DNA from: Solwaraspora sp. WMMA2065
GTDB taxonomy: Bacteria > Actinomycetota > Actinomycetes > Mycobacteriales > Micromonosporaceae
Length of the DNA stretch: 64,000 bases
NCBI RefSeq assembly: GCF_030345075.1
Contig: NZ_CP128361.1
Location: forward strand, 1,798,001 to 1,862,000
Direction: 5' to 3'
The translations under genes and the position numbers were made by a program. Shown one piece after another: positions 26,995 through 35,333 of the stretch. The notes under the pieces were generated by a model. The model was not told the DNA's origin. It worked only from the letters and a program-made list of their open reading frames with translations, and ran no database searches. Every line of letters begins with the position of its first letter. Position 1 is the first letter of the stretch.

Positions 26995-29070
26995 GTGCGT
27001 GTAGAGATACTGGGGCCCCTTCGCGTCGGCCACCAGGGGCAGCGGTTTCGCGTACCGGGACGCCGCAGTCAGGTGATCATGGCGATACTGGCGCTGGAGG
27101 CCAACCGTGTCGTAACGGTGGAACGGCTCATCGACGCGGTGTGGGAGGAGAGCCCACCGTCGACCGCACGCGGCCAGGTGCAGATCTGTCTGTCGACCCT
27201 GCGCCGGACCTTCGCCGGCCGCGACCTGGCCAGCCCTTTCGAGACCCACCGCTGCGGATATCTTCTCCGGGTCGGCGACGGTCAACTCGACGTCGACGTG
27301 TTCAACCGGCTCATCGCCGAGGCACGCTCCATCATGGCCCTCGGCAATCTGGCCGCAGCCGCCGAACCGCTGCGCGCGGCTCTGGCGCTGTGGAGCGGTC
27401 CCGCCCTGGCCGGCCTGCCGGGACGGGTCATCGCAGCAGGCCGTAAACGGCTCGAGGAGTCGCGAACCGCCGCGATCGAGGAGCGGATCCGACTCGATCT
27501 GGCCCTGGGCCGCCACGAGGAGGTGATCGGTGAGCTGATCTGGCTCATCGAACGCGGCCGGCTACGCGAGCGGCTGTACGCACTTCTGATGCTGGCGTTG
27601 TACCGCTCAGGCCGGCAGGCAGAGGCGCTGGACACTTACCACGCCGCGCGGACCGCGTTCATCGACATGCTCGGCATCGAACCGGGCGACGAGCTACGCC
27701 GGCTCGAACAGGGAATTCTCCGCGGCGATACCCAACTGGAGCTGTCCACACACCACGCCACTGGCTGGCGGGGGTACCGGCCGGCCGCACCGCGCCCCAC
27801 GCCGTGCCAGTTGCCGTCCGACACGGCCGACTTCATCGGCCGCGAAGCCGAGATCGCCGCCGCCTGCAACGCCCTGGCCCCGGGCCGGGCCGACGGAAGG
27901 GCAGTGCCGGTGGTCTCCGTCACCGGCCGCGCCGGCATCGGCAAATCCGCCCTGGCCCTGCACGTGGCACACCGGATGCTCCCCGACTACCCGGACGGAC
28001 AGCTCTACGCGTCGCTCGACGCGACGCAGGGCAGCACGGAGCAGGTGCTGCGCCGCTTCCTTCGGGCGCTCGGCGTCGACCGGGCCGACATACCAGTGGA
28101 GATCGACGAGCAGACCCACCTGTACCGGAGCCGACTCGCGGGTCAGCGGATCCTCGTCGTGCTCGACGGCGTCACCGACGAGTCGCAGGTCCAGCCGCTG
28201 CTGCCCGGGAGCGGCACCTGTGGTGTGCTCGTCACCAGCCGGTCCGCCCTGGTTGGCCTGCCCGGCGCGCACCGTGTCCGGCCCCGGCCGCTCAGTCCCG
28301 CCGACGGGCTGCGGCTGCTCGGCAGGATCATCGGTCACCAGCGGGTGGACACCGAGGCGGACGCGGCGGACGCTCTCGTCACCTTCTGTGGCGGGCTGCC
28401 TCTCGCCCTGCGGATCGCCGGTGCCCGGCTGACCGCGCGGGAGCACTGGGGCATCGGCCAGCTCGTGGCGCGGATGCGCGACGACACGCGGTGGCTCGAC
28501 GAGCTGGAGCACGGGCCGCTCAGTGTGCGGGCGAGCCTGGCGGGTAGCTACCGGGCCCTGCCCGACGGCACCCGACGGCTGCTGCGCCGGCTCGCGCTGC
28601 TGGACTGCGCCCAGCTCCCGGCCTGGGTCGCGGCGGCTCTGCTGGACGCCGAACCGACCATCGCCGAGGACCTGCTCGAACAGTTGACCGACGCGCAGCT
28701 GGTGGACGCGGAGCGCGTGCCGGGTGGTGGCCAACCGCTGTACCGGTTGCCGGCGCTGGTCCGCGTGTTCGCCGCGGAACGCGCCGAGGTCGAGGACACC
28801 GCGGTGGTACGGGAGCAGTCGCTGCGCCGGGTCTGGGCCACCTGCCTGTACCTGACCGGTACGGCGAGCCGACCGACGGACGGCGCCGGCGTGGTGCCCT
28901 CGCCGATGGTGACCGACGCGGCGGTGGACCGGCTGCGTGCCGATCCGGTCAGCTGGCTGACCGCCGAACTGCCCACCCTGATGGCCGCGGTGCACCAGGC
29001 GGCCCGGCTCGGCTGGCAGGGTCCGGCCGGTGACGACGCCTCCGGTTCGCCGCGTACCGCCACCAGGTAG
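26995..29070 (+). CDS. SARP-family transcriptional activator with NB-ARC domain (AfsR-like)
   Basis: 691 residues. Residues 1-95 form the OmpR-like winged helix (VRVEILGPLRV, QVIMAILALEANRVVTVERL, DAVWEESPPSTARGQVQICL). The bacterial transcriptional activation domain follows (about 100-245, ending AFIDMLGIEPGDELRRLEQ). An NB-ARC domain has P-loop VTGRAGIGKSALAL, RILVVLDGVTDE and GGLPLALRIAGARL. There is no long TPR tail, so it is shorter than AfsR. GTG 26995 follows GGAGG. SARPs switch on adjacent biosynthetic genes by binding direct repeats at promoters; its position at the head of the cluster makes it the likely pathway activator. Confidence 0.88.
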   Translation: MRVEILGPLRVGHQGQRFRVPGRRSQVIMAILALEANRVVTVERLIDAVWEESPPSTARGQVQICLSTLRRTFAGRDLASPFETHRCGYLLRVGDGQLDVDVFNRLIAEARSIMALGNLAAAAEPLRAALALWSGPALAGLPGRVIAAGRKRLEESRTAAIEERIRLDLALGRHEEVIGELIWLIERGRLRERLYALLMLALYRSGRQAEALDTYHAARTAFIDMLGIEPGDELRRLEQGILRGDTQLELSTHHATGWRGYRPAAPRPTPCQLPSDTADFIGREAEIAAACNALAPGRADGRAVPVVSVTGRAGIGKSALALHVAHRMLPDYPDGQLYASLDATQGSTEQVLRRFLRALGVDRADIPVEIDEQTHLYRSRLAGQRILVVLDGVTDESQVQPLLPGSGTCGVLVTSRSALVGLPGAHRVRPRPLSPADGLRLLGRIIGHQRVDTEADAADALVTFCGGLPLALRIAGARLTAREHWGIGQLVARMRDDTRWLDELEHGPLSVRASLAGSYRALPDGTRRLLRRLALLDCAQLPAWVAAALLDAEPTIAEDLLEQLTDAQLVDAERVPGGGQPLYRLPALVRVFAAERAEVEDTAVVREQSLRRVWATCLYLTGTASRPTDGAGVVPSPMVTDAAVDRLRADPVSWLTAELPTLMAAVHQAARLGWQGPAGDDASGSPRTATR

Positions 29071-29205
29071 CCGCCGGACCCGGTATCCGGCGACTATCGA
29101 TCGGACATCGACCGCTTTCGCTGAGATATCGGCCAGCCACCGGGTCCGCCGGGCGGGACAGCGAAGCGATATTCCATCGAAGTCGGCGACTGTTTCGCTG
29201 ATCGC

Positions 29206-31053
29206 ATGGCCCTCACCGTCTCCGTAGTCATCCCCAACTACAACTACGCCAGGACCCTCGACGCCTGCCTGCGCTCGGTGTACGGGCAGACGTACCCGCC
29301 GCACGAGGTCATCGTCGTCGACGACCACAGCACGGACGGCTCGCGGGATATCGCCGCGCGGTTCCCGTGCCGGACCGTCGTCCACCCCGACAACCGGGGC
29401 GTCTCCGCCGCCCGCAACACCGGAGCCGCCCTCGCCTCCGGCGACGTGCTGTTCTTCCTCGACTCCGACGAGGCGCTGGAGCCCGACGCCATCGCCAACG
29501 CGGTGGCGATCCTGCGCGACGATCCGGACGTCGGCTGCGTGCACGGGGTGATCGCACCGGAGCCGCTCGTCGACGACGGACCGGTCGAGTGGTACCGCAC
29601 GCTGCACGCGTACTGGTGGCTACGGCGGCACGCCGGCCCGGTCCGGACCGCCTTCTTCGCCCAGGCGGCGATCCGCCGCTCGATATTCGACGAGGTCGGG
29701 CCGTTCGACGAGCAACTACGTGACTCCGAGGACCTGGAGTACAGCGACCGACTCGCCCCGCGTACCCGGATCGTGCTCAGCGAGCGCGTCGTCGCCCGGC
29801 ACGACGAGGTCGCCCGGCTCGGTCCGCTGCTGGCCGAGCAGTTCCGCCGGTCCCAACTGCTCGCCCGGACCGTACTGGCCGCCCGCCGCAAGGGCCGCGC
29901 CAGCGTGACCGCGAACCGCCCCACCGGAATCCTCGCCGTGGCGGGGGCGCTGGGCATGCTCCCGATGGCCGTGATCCATTCGGCCTTCGCCCTCGGTTCG
30001 GCGCTGCTGGTCGCCGTCTTCGCGGTCTGCGACCTCGGGCTGCTGCGGTTCGTCGCCCACCACCGTGGTCGCCGTTTCCTGCCGTTCTTCCTCGGGGTGC
30101 ACCTGCTGCTGCACGTCGCGCTGGTCGCCGGGGCGGCGCTGGGCTGCGTACGGCTGCTGCTCGGCACCCGGCCGACGCGCTGGCTCACCCCGGTGGTGCT
30201 GGTCGCCGCCGTGGTCGCGCTCGGCTTCACGGTACGCGCCGCTGGCACCGCACCACTGGTTGCGCTGAGTCGCCCGGCCGGCCTGCCGCTGCTGCTGGCG
30301 GCGACCGCCGCGAACCTGGCCGGGTTGCTGATCGGCATGGTGGCGTGGCGGGTCCTGGTCCCAGTCCGCGGCCTCCCGGCGGCCCGGATCTTCTTCCTCG
30401 GCCAACTCGGCAAGTACTTGCCCGGACGGGTCTGGGGCGTGGTCACCCACGTGGACCTGGGCCGGCAGGCCGGGGCACCTGCCGAACGCATGATCACCGC
30501 CTACCTGGTCAGTATCGGGCTCACCATCCTCGCCGGGGCCGGGGTGGGACTGCTCGCCGCGCCGGGGCCCTGGATCCTGCTGCCCCTCGTCGGATTCGTC
30601 GCCCTGCTGGTCCGCCCGGCGCTGCTCGACCGGCCCGTCGCCCTGGTCGCCCGGCTCGTCCGACGCCCGGTCACCCCGCTTCGGCCGGCGGCGGTCCGCG
30701 CCGCGCTGGCGCTGGCACTGCTGTCCTGGCTGGTCTCCGGCCTGCACCTGTGGGCGCTGGCGGTGGCGCTCGGCGCGCCGGCCGACCGTTCGGCAGCGGT
30801 CGCTGTCGGCGCGTTCGCACTGGCCACCGTGGCCGGCAGCCTGTCAATCGTCGCACCTGACGGCTGGGGGGTACGCGAGTTCGCGCTCGCCGCCGCTCTG
30901 GCCACCGTCCTGCCCTGGGGGGTGGCCGGCACGGTCGCCCTCGCCAGCCGGCTGATCTGCGTCGTCGTCGAGATCGGTACCTCCCTCGCCGTACTCGGCC
31001 TGGCCCGTTTCCTGCACCGAGGAGAGTCGCATGTCCACGCTGTTCACCCTTGA
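29206..31053 (+). CDS. Glycosyltransferase 2 fused to a flippase-like (LPG-synthase TM/AglD-type) membrane domain
   Basis: 615 residues. The N-terminal GT2 domain has VSVVIPNYNYARTLDACLRS, EVIVVDDHSTDGS and the metal-binding LFFLDSDEA; DSEDLEY is the likely acceptor/base motif. Three to four helices follow (about 240-320), resembling the tail of the second GT2 at 34332. From about 330 to 610 comes an eight-helix lysylphosphatidylglycerol-synthase-like domain (FLGQLGKYLPGRVWGVVTHV, SIVAPDGWGVREFALAAAL), as in archaeal AglD and putative lipid-linked sugar flippases. The protein probably transfers a sugar to a polyprenyl-phosphate carrier and may help move it across the membrane. No ribosome site is evident. 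It overlaps the next gene by 23 bp. Confidence 0.8.
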   Translation: MALTVSVVIPNYNYARTLDACLRSVYGQTYPPHEVIVVDDHSTDGSRDIAARFPCRTVVHPDNRGVSAARNTGAALASGDVLFFLDSDEALEPDAIANAVAILRDDPDVGCVHGVIAPEPLVDDGPVEWYRTLHAYWWLRRHAGPVRTAFFAQAAIRRSIFDEVGPFDEQLRDSEDLEYSDRLAPRTRIVLSERVVARHDEVARLGPLLAEQFRRSQLLARTVLAARRKGRASVTANRPTGILAVAGALGMLPMAVIHSAFALGSALLVAVFAVCDLGLLRFVAHHRGRRFLPFFLGVHLLLHVALVAGAALGCVRLLLGTRPTRWLTPVVLVAAVVALGFTVRAAGTAPLVALSRPAGLPLLLAATAANLAGLLIGMVAWRVLVPVRGLPAARIFFLGQLGKYLPGRVWGVVTHVDLGRQAGAPAERMITAYLVSIGLTILAGAGVGLLAAPGPWILLPLVGFVALLVRPALLDRPVALVARLVRRPVTPLRPAAVRAALALALLSWLVSGLHLWALAVALGAPADRSAAVAVGAFALATVAGSLSIVAPDGWGVREFALAAALATVLPWGVAGTVALASRLICVVVEIGTSLAVLGLARFLHRGESHVHAVHP

Positions 31054-32440
31054 CGACGCCGAACGGCTCGACGCCGGCGAGGTCCACGACCTGTACCGAC
31101 GGCACGTGAACAAGTCCCAGGTGTCGCTGATGACCTCGTTCGGGTTCGGCCGAGAACTGGTCGACCGCGCCGAGGGCGCCTACCTCTACCAACGGGACGG
31201 CCGCCGAATCCTCGACGTCACCGGCGGGGTCGGCGTGCTCAACCACGGCCACAACCACCCGCGGATCCTGGCCGCCCGACGACGGTACACCGACCGGCAC
31301 CGGATGGAGGTGCACAAGACCTACTTCTCCCCGTACCTGGCGGCGCTGTCCCACAACCTCGCCCAGGTGCTCCCCGGCGACCTGAACATGTCGTTCCTGC
31401 CGAACTCCGGCGCCGAGGCGGTGGAGGGTGCGGTCAAGCTCGCGTACAAGTACCACGACGGGCGCCGCGCGACGGTGCTGCGCGCCGACATCAGCTTCCA
31501 CGGCAAGCTGCTGGGCTCGGGTGGCCTGACCGGGCAGAGCCAGTACGCCTTCCCCACCATCCCCGGTATCGACACCTTCACCTACGGCGATCTGGAGTCG
31601 GTGCGCGCCGCCGTCACCCGCCACCGGGGCGACGTCTACGCCATCCTCATCGAACCGTTCAGCGCGTCGACGATCCGCTGGTGCTCGGCCGAGTTCCTCT
31701 ACGGCCTACGCGAACTCTGCACCGAGCAGGACATCGTCCTGGTCTTCGACGAGATCTACACCGGCTGGGGCAAGACCGGCAGCCTCTTCTACTTCATGCG
31801 CCACGAGGGGCTGATCCCCGACGTGCTGACCACGTCGAAGTCGTTCGGTGGCGGCAAGTCGTCGATCTCCGCGTTCGTGGCCCGGGAACCGCTGTACCGC
31901 AGGGCCTACGACAACCTCGGCGACGCGTTGCTGCAGAGCACCAGCACCACCTACTACGGCTTCGGCGAGGAATGCGCCACCGCGTTGGAAGCGGTCAACG
32001 TCGCGGTCGCCGACGACTACCCGGCCCTGGCCCGCGACCTGGAACGGGTCCTGCGTCCCGGCCTGGCGCGGATCGCCAAGCAGTACCCGGACATCGTCAG
32101 CCAGGTGGCCGGCGCCGGTGCGCTGTGGGGGGTCTTCATCGACGGCGGCCCACGGATCCTCGACCTCGTGGCCAAGCTGGCACCCGGCGGCATGGCCAAG
32201 GACCCACGATTCAGGACGAAGCTGGTCACCTGCGCCGTGATCAACGCGCTCTATCACGACCACGACGTGTTCGCCTACTACACCCTCAACGGGCGCAACC
32301 CGTTGATCATCGCGCCGAGTCTGGTGACCGTGCCCGCGGACGTCGAACGCGCCGTGGACAGCCTGGACCGCACTCTCGCCCATGGGCTCGGGCGGCTGGT
32401 CACCCGGTTCGTCCGGGAGAAGGTGAGCACGCTGTGGTGA
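31031..32440 (+). CDS. Class III PLP-dependent aminotransferase
   Basis: 469 residues. Fold-type I motifs are clear: FLPNSGAEAVEGAVKLAYKY, FDEIYTGWGKTGS and the Schiff-base lysine in VLTTSKSFGGGKSS. It should move an amino group to an aldehyde or ketone, probably on a small sugar-like or acyl intermediate. The ATG at 31031 has GGAGAG upstream and lies inside the previous gene. Its stop overlaps the next start (GTGA). It is distinct from the aminotransferase domain inside the megasynthase. One possibility is that it makes the free amine accepted by the orphan condensation domain. Confidence 0.85.
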   Translation: MSTLFTLDDAERLDAGEVHDLYRRHVNKSQVSLMTSFGFGRELVDRAEGAYLYQRDGRRILDVTGGVGVLNHGHNHPRILAARRRYTDRHRMEVHKTYFSPYLAALSHNLAQVLPGDLNMSFLPNSGAEAVEGAVKLAYKYHDGRRATVLRADISFHGKLLGSGGLTGQSQYAFPTIPGIDTFTYGDLESVRAAVTRHRGDVYAILIEPFSASTIRWCSAEFLYGLRELCTEQDIVLVFDEIYTGWGKTGSLFYFMRHEGLIPDVLTTSKSFGGGKSSISAFVAREPLYRRAYDNLGDALLQSTSTTYYGFGEECATALEAVNVAVADDYPALARDLERVLRPGLARIAKQYPDIVSQVAGAGALWGVFIDGGPRILDLVAKLAPGGMAKDPRFRTKLVTCAVINALYHDHDVFAYYTLNGRNPLIIAPSLVTVPADVERAVDSLDRTLAHGLGRLVTRFVREKVSTLW

Positions 32441-33468
32441 GCCGGACGGTCGTCGTCACCGGAGCCGCCGGCATGCTCGGCTCCCACCTCGCCGCCCGGC
32501 TGCGCGCCGACGGCCACCACGTCCGCGGCATCGATCTGCGCCCCGGCGTCGACGTCGCGGTGACCGGCGACGTAAGGGATCCGGCCGCGATGTCCCGGGC
32601 GGTGGCGGGCGCCGACGCCGTCGTGCACTGCGCGTCGGCGCTGCCCAGCTACCCGGTCGCCGAGATCCGGTCGATCATCGTCGACGGCGCGCGGACCGTG
32701 CTGACGGCTGCGGTCCGGGCCGGGGTGGCCCGGGTGGTGCACATCTCGTCCACCGCCGTCTACGGCCTGCCCCGGACCGTACCCACGACGGAGGAACACC
32801 CCCGGGAGCCGGTCGACCCGTACAGCGCCGCGAAGTCCGCCGCGGAGGAGTACGCCGAACGGCTGCGCGCCGACGGCGCCTGCCTGCCGATCGTGCGGCC
32901 CAAGACGTTCCTCGGCCCCGGCCGGATGGGGCTGTTCTCCATGCTGTTCGAGTGGGCCGAGGAAGGCCGCAACTTCCCGGTGATCGGCCGTGGCGACGTG
33001 CGCATCCAGATGCTCGCCCTGTCCGACCTCGTCGACGCGGTGACCACCGTGCTGGACGCGCCCGACCCGGTGGCCAACGACACGTACAACCTCGGCGCGG
33101 CCTCCTTCGGCACCCTGCGCGAGGACTTCCAGGCCGTGCTGGACGCCGCCGGGCACGGCGGACGGGTGGTGTCGGTGCCGAGCCGCCCGGCGCTCGCGCT
33201 GCTCGGCACGCTCGAACGGCTGCGGCTGTCCCCGGTGTACGGGCGCCTGCTGCACAAGCTCACCGCCGACTCGTTCGTCTGCATCGACAAGGCCCGGGAC
33301 CGGCTCGGATTCACCCCCCGTATGTCCAACCAGGACGCCATCCTCGACACCTACGCCTGGTGGCGTGACCAGCGCAAGGAGCCCCGTGATGCTGCCCAGA
33401 ACACCGGACGTACCAGCCGCGATCCCTGGAGACAGGGTGCTCTCGCCGCCGCCAAGGTCTTCTTCTGA
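32437..33468 (+). CDS. NAD-dependent epimerase/dehydratase (extended SDR)
   Basis: 343 residues. Rossmann motif VVTGAAGMLGSHLA, Ser-Tyr-Lys catalytic set (HISSTAVYG, then DPYSAAKSAAEEYAERL) and RPKTFLGPGRMGLF are those of extended SDR enzymes acting on nucleotide- or lipid-linked sugars. GTG 32437 overlaps the previous stop. The C-terminus overlaps the next gene by 80 bp in another frame, an unusually long overlap that ties the two together. The exact sugar is unknown. Confidence 0.85.
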   Translation: MSRTVVVTGAAGMLGSHLAARLRADGHHVRGIDLRPGVDVAVTGDVRDPAAMSRAVAGADAVVHCASALPSYPVAEIRSIIVDGARTVLTAAVRAGVARVVHISSTAVYGLPRTVPTTEEHPREPVDPYSAAKSAAEEYAERLRADGACLPIVRPKTFLGPGRMGLFSMLFEWAEEGRNFPVIGRGDVRIQMLALSDLVDAVTTVLDAPDPVANDTYNLGAASFGTLREDFQAVLDAAGHGGRVVSVPSRPALALLGTLERLRLSPVYGRLLHKLTADSFVCIDKARDRLGFTPRMSNQDAILDTYAWWRDQRKEPRDAAQNTGRTSRDPWRQGALAAAKVFF

Positions 33469-34339
33469 CCGAAGGTCTTCTTCCGACCGTCCGCGCCCCG
33501 GCCTCGCCCGCGACCTGATCGTCCTGCTGCGACCCGGACAGTGGCCGAAGAACCTGGTGGTGCTGCTCGCGCTGCTGGACCCCGCGTTGATGGACTGGCG
33601 GTCCGCCGGCCGGCTCGCCGTCGCGGTCGGCGCGTTCGTCCTCGCCGCCTCGACCGTCTACGTGCTCAACGACATCGCCGACCGCGAGCAGGACCGGGCC
33701 AGCCTGACCAAACGCCACCGCCCGATCGCGGCTGGACGGGTCACCCCCCGGACGGCGGCGCTGCTCGGGGTACTGCTGCTGGCCGCCCTCGCGGTGATCG
33801 TCGGCGACGCGCTGACCGCCTGGTGGCCGCTGCTGGTTTACCTGCCACTGAACCTCGCGTACAGCTTCGGCCTCAAGCACGTACCGCTGGTGGACCTGTT
33901 CGTCGTCGCCACCGGTTTCGTGCTGCGGCTGGTGCAGGGCTACACGACCGTCGGGGCGCGTCCGCCCGGCTGGCTCGTGCTGTGCGTGCTGTCGGTATGT
34001 CTGCTGCTCGTCCTCGGCAAACGCCGCCACGAACTGCTCGCCGACGAATCGGCCCACCGGCCGGCGCTGGCCGGCTACAACCAGCACCTGGTCGACGCGC
34101 TGCTGGTGCTGACCGCCGCCGCCACCCTCGTCACCTACCTGGCGTACGCCGCCACGGTCAGCGCCACCGGGCTGCTGACCGTCCCGTGCGCGCTGTTCGC
34201 CCTCTTCCGCTACCTGCAGGTCGTGTTCGTCGACTCGGGTGGCGGCAACCCCGTCTCGGTGCTGCTGCGCGACCGGGTGCTGCTGGTCAACGCCGCGCTG
34301 TGGCTGCTGCTGCTGGAAGGGAGTCAGTTGCATGGATGA
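33389..34339 (+). CDS. UbiA-family prenyltransferase, decaprenyl-phosphate phosphoribosyltransferase-like
   Basis: 316 residues with about nine membrane helices. The subgroup is shown by RPGQWPKNLVVLLALL, the Asp-rich motif LNDIADREQDRASLTKRHRP with IAAGRV after it, and LAYSFGLKHVPLVDLFVVA. In the DPPR synthases of mycobacteria this enzyme joins phosphoribose from PRPP to polyprenyl phosphate. The ATG at 33389 has AAGGAG upstream. It overlaps both neighbours. With the SDR, GT2 and phosphatase genes it suggests a polyprenyl-phosphate-linked pentose pathway. A role in prenylating the peptide product is a less likely alternative. Confidence 0.82.
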   Translation: MLPRTPDVPAAIPGDRVLSPPPRSSSDRRSSSDRPRPGLARDLIVLLRPGQWPKNLVVLLALLDPALMDWRSAGRLAVAVGAFVLAASTVYVLNDIADREQDRASLTKRHRPIAAGRVTPRTAALLGVLLLAALAVIVGDALTAWWPLLVYLPLNLAYSFGLKHVPLVDLFVVATGFVLRLVQGYTTVGARPPGWLVLCVLSVCLLLVLGKRRHELLADESAHRPALAGYNQHLVDALLVLTAAATLVTYLAYAATVSATGLLTVPCALFALFRYLQVVFVDSGGGNPVSVLLRDRVLLVNAALWLLLLEGSQLHG

Positions 34340-35333
34340 GCCGAAGGTGTCGGTCGTCGTACCGATGTACAACGACAGCCGGACCATCGACCTGTGCCTG
34401 GCGTCGGTGTCGACCCAGACCTACCCGGCGCACGAGGTCATCGTGGTCGACGACGCCAGCACCGACGACAGCGCCGTACGTGCCGCCCGGCACGCCTGCA
34501 CCCTCGTGCGGGCCGAGCGCAACGGTGGACCCGGCGCCACCCGCAACCTCGGTGTCCGGCACGCCAAGGGCGACATCGTCTTCTTCATCGACGCGGACAT
34601 GGTCATGTACCCGGACGCGATCGAGAACGCGGTCGCGCTGCTGTGCGGCCCACGAGGGTACGGCGCGGTCTTCGGCGTACCGGACAAGGTGCCGCTGTTC
34701 CCCGAGGGACCGGTCGGGCAGTACCGCATCCTCCAGTACCACTACTGGCGGGTCAGCGCGCAGGGCGAGGTCAGCGGCGGCTTCTACGCGCTCGGCGCGG
34801 TAACCCGCGCGGCGTTCGACGCCGCCGGCGGGTTCAACCCGGCGCTGCGGCAGACCGAGGAGATCGACCACGCGGAGCGGCTGTCCCAGCGGTACCCGAT
34901 GCTGCTCACCGCCCGCGTCAGCGGTCGGCTCTCCGACGAGAGCCACCTGATACCCCTGCTGCGCAAGGCGATTCGCCGCGCCCGGCTGCGGGTGCCGTTC
35001 TATCTGCATCGCGGCCGGGCGATGCAGGGGATGGAGACCGGTGGCCGGGCCGCCGCCTCGGTGCTGGCACTGCTCACCATGCTCAGCCTGCCGGCGGCGG
35101 TGGTCCACCCGCCGGTGCTGGTCGGCACCGCGCTGCTGCTGGCCGCGTTCGTCGCCGTCGACGCCGGCCAGTACGCGTTCGTCCGCCACGAGCGGGGCTG
35201 GCCCTTCCTGGTCTTCTTCACCGCGGTGCACCTGCTGGTCAACGCCACCGTCGCCGGTGGACTCGCCGTCGGCGTCCTCACCTGGCTCACCAGCCGACAG
35301 TTCCGTCACATGTACGAAAGGACCACGCCGTGA
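34332..35333 (+). CDS. Family 2 glycosyltransferase with C-terminal membrane helices
   Basis: 333 residues. The GT-A fold has VSVVVPMYNDSRTIDLCLAS, EVIVVDDASTDDS, GGPGATRNLGVRHAKGD and the DxD motif IVFFIDADM. Three to four C-terminal helices (from about 238) hold it in the membrane. It is a paralogue of the N-terminal half of the fusion at 29206; both keep the HEVIVVDD block and a similar C-terminal helix set. ATG 34332 overlaps the UbiA stop and its own stop overlaps the next start (GTGA). Confidence 0.85.
   Translation: MDEPKVSVVVPMYNDSRTIDLCLASVSTQTYPAHEVIVVDDASTDDSAVRAARHACTLVRAERNGGPGATRNLGVRHAKGDIVFFIDADMVMYPDAIENAVALLCGPRGYGAVFGVPDKVPLFPEGPVGQYRILQYHYWRVSAQGEVSGGFYALGAVTRAAFDAAGGFNPALRQTEEIDHAERLSQRYPMLLTARVSGRLSDESHLIPLLRKAIRRARLRVPFYLHRGRAMQGMETGGRAAASVLALLTMLSLPAAVVHPPVLVGTALLLAAFVAVDAGQYAFVRHERGWPFLVFFTAVHLLVNATVAGGLAVGVLTWLTSRQFRHMYERTTP

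Noticed and set aside
27694-29607. 637-codon minus-strand frame opposite the SARP gene
   Set aside because: Arg/Gly/Val-rich shadow with no motif; the SARP frame has clear BTAD and NB-ARC domains.
31681-32436. Extension of the SDR frame upstream of 32437
   Set aside because: The long open frame is a shadow of the aminotransferase; homology and the GTGA overlap support GTG 32437.
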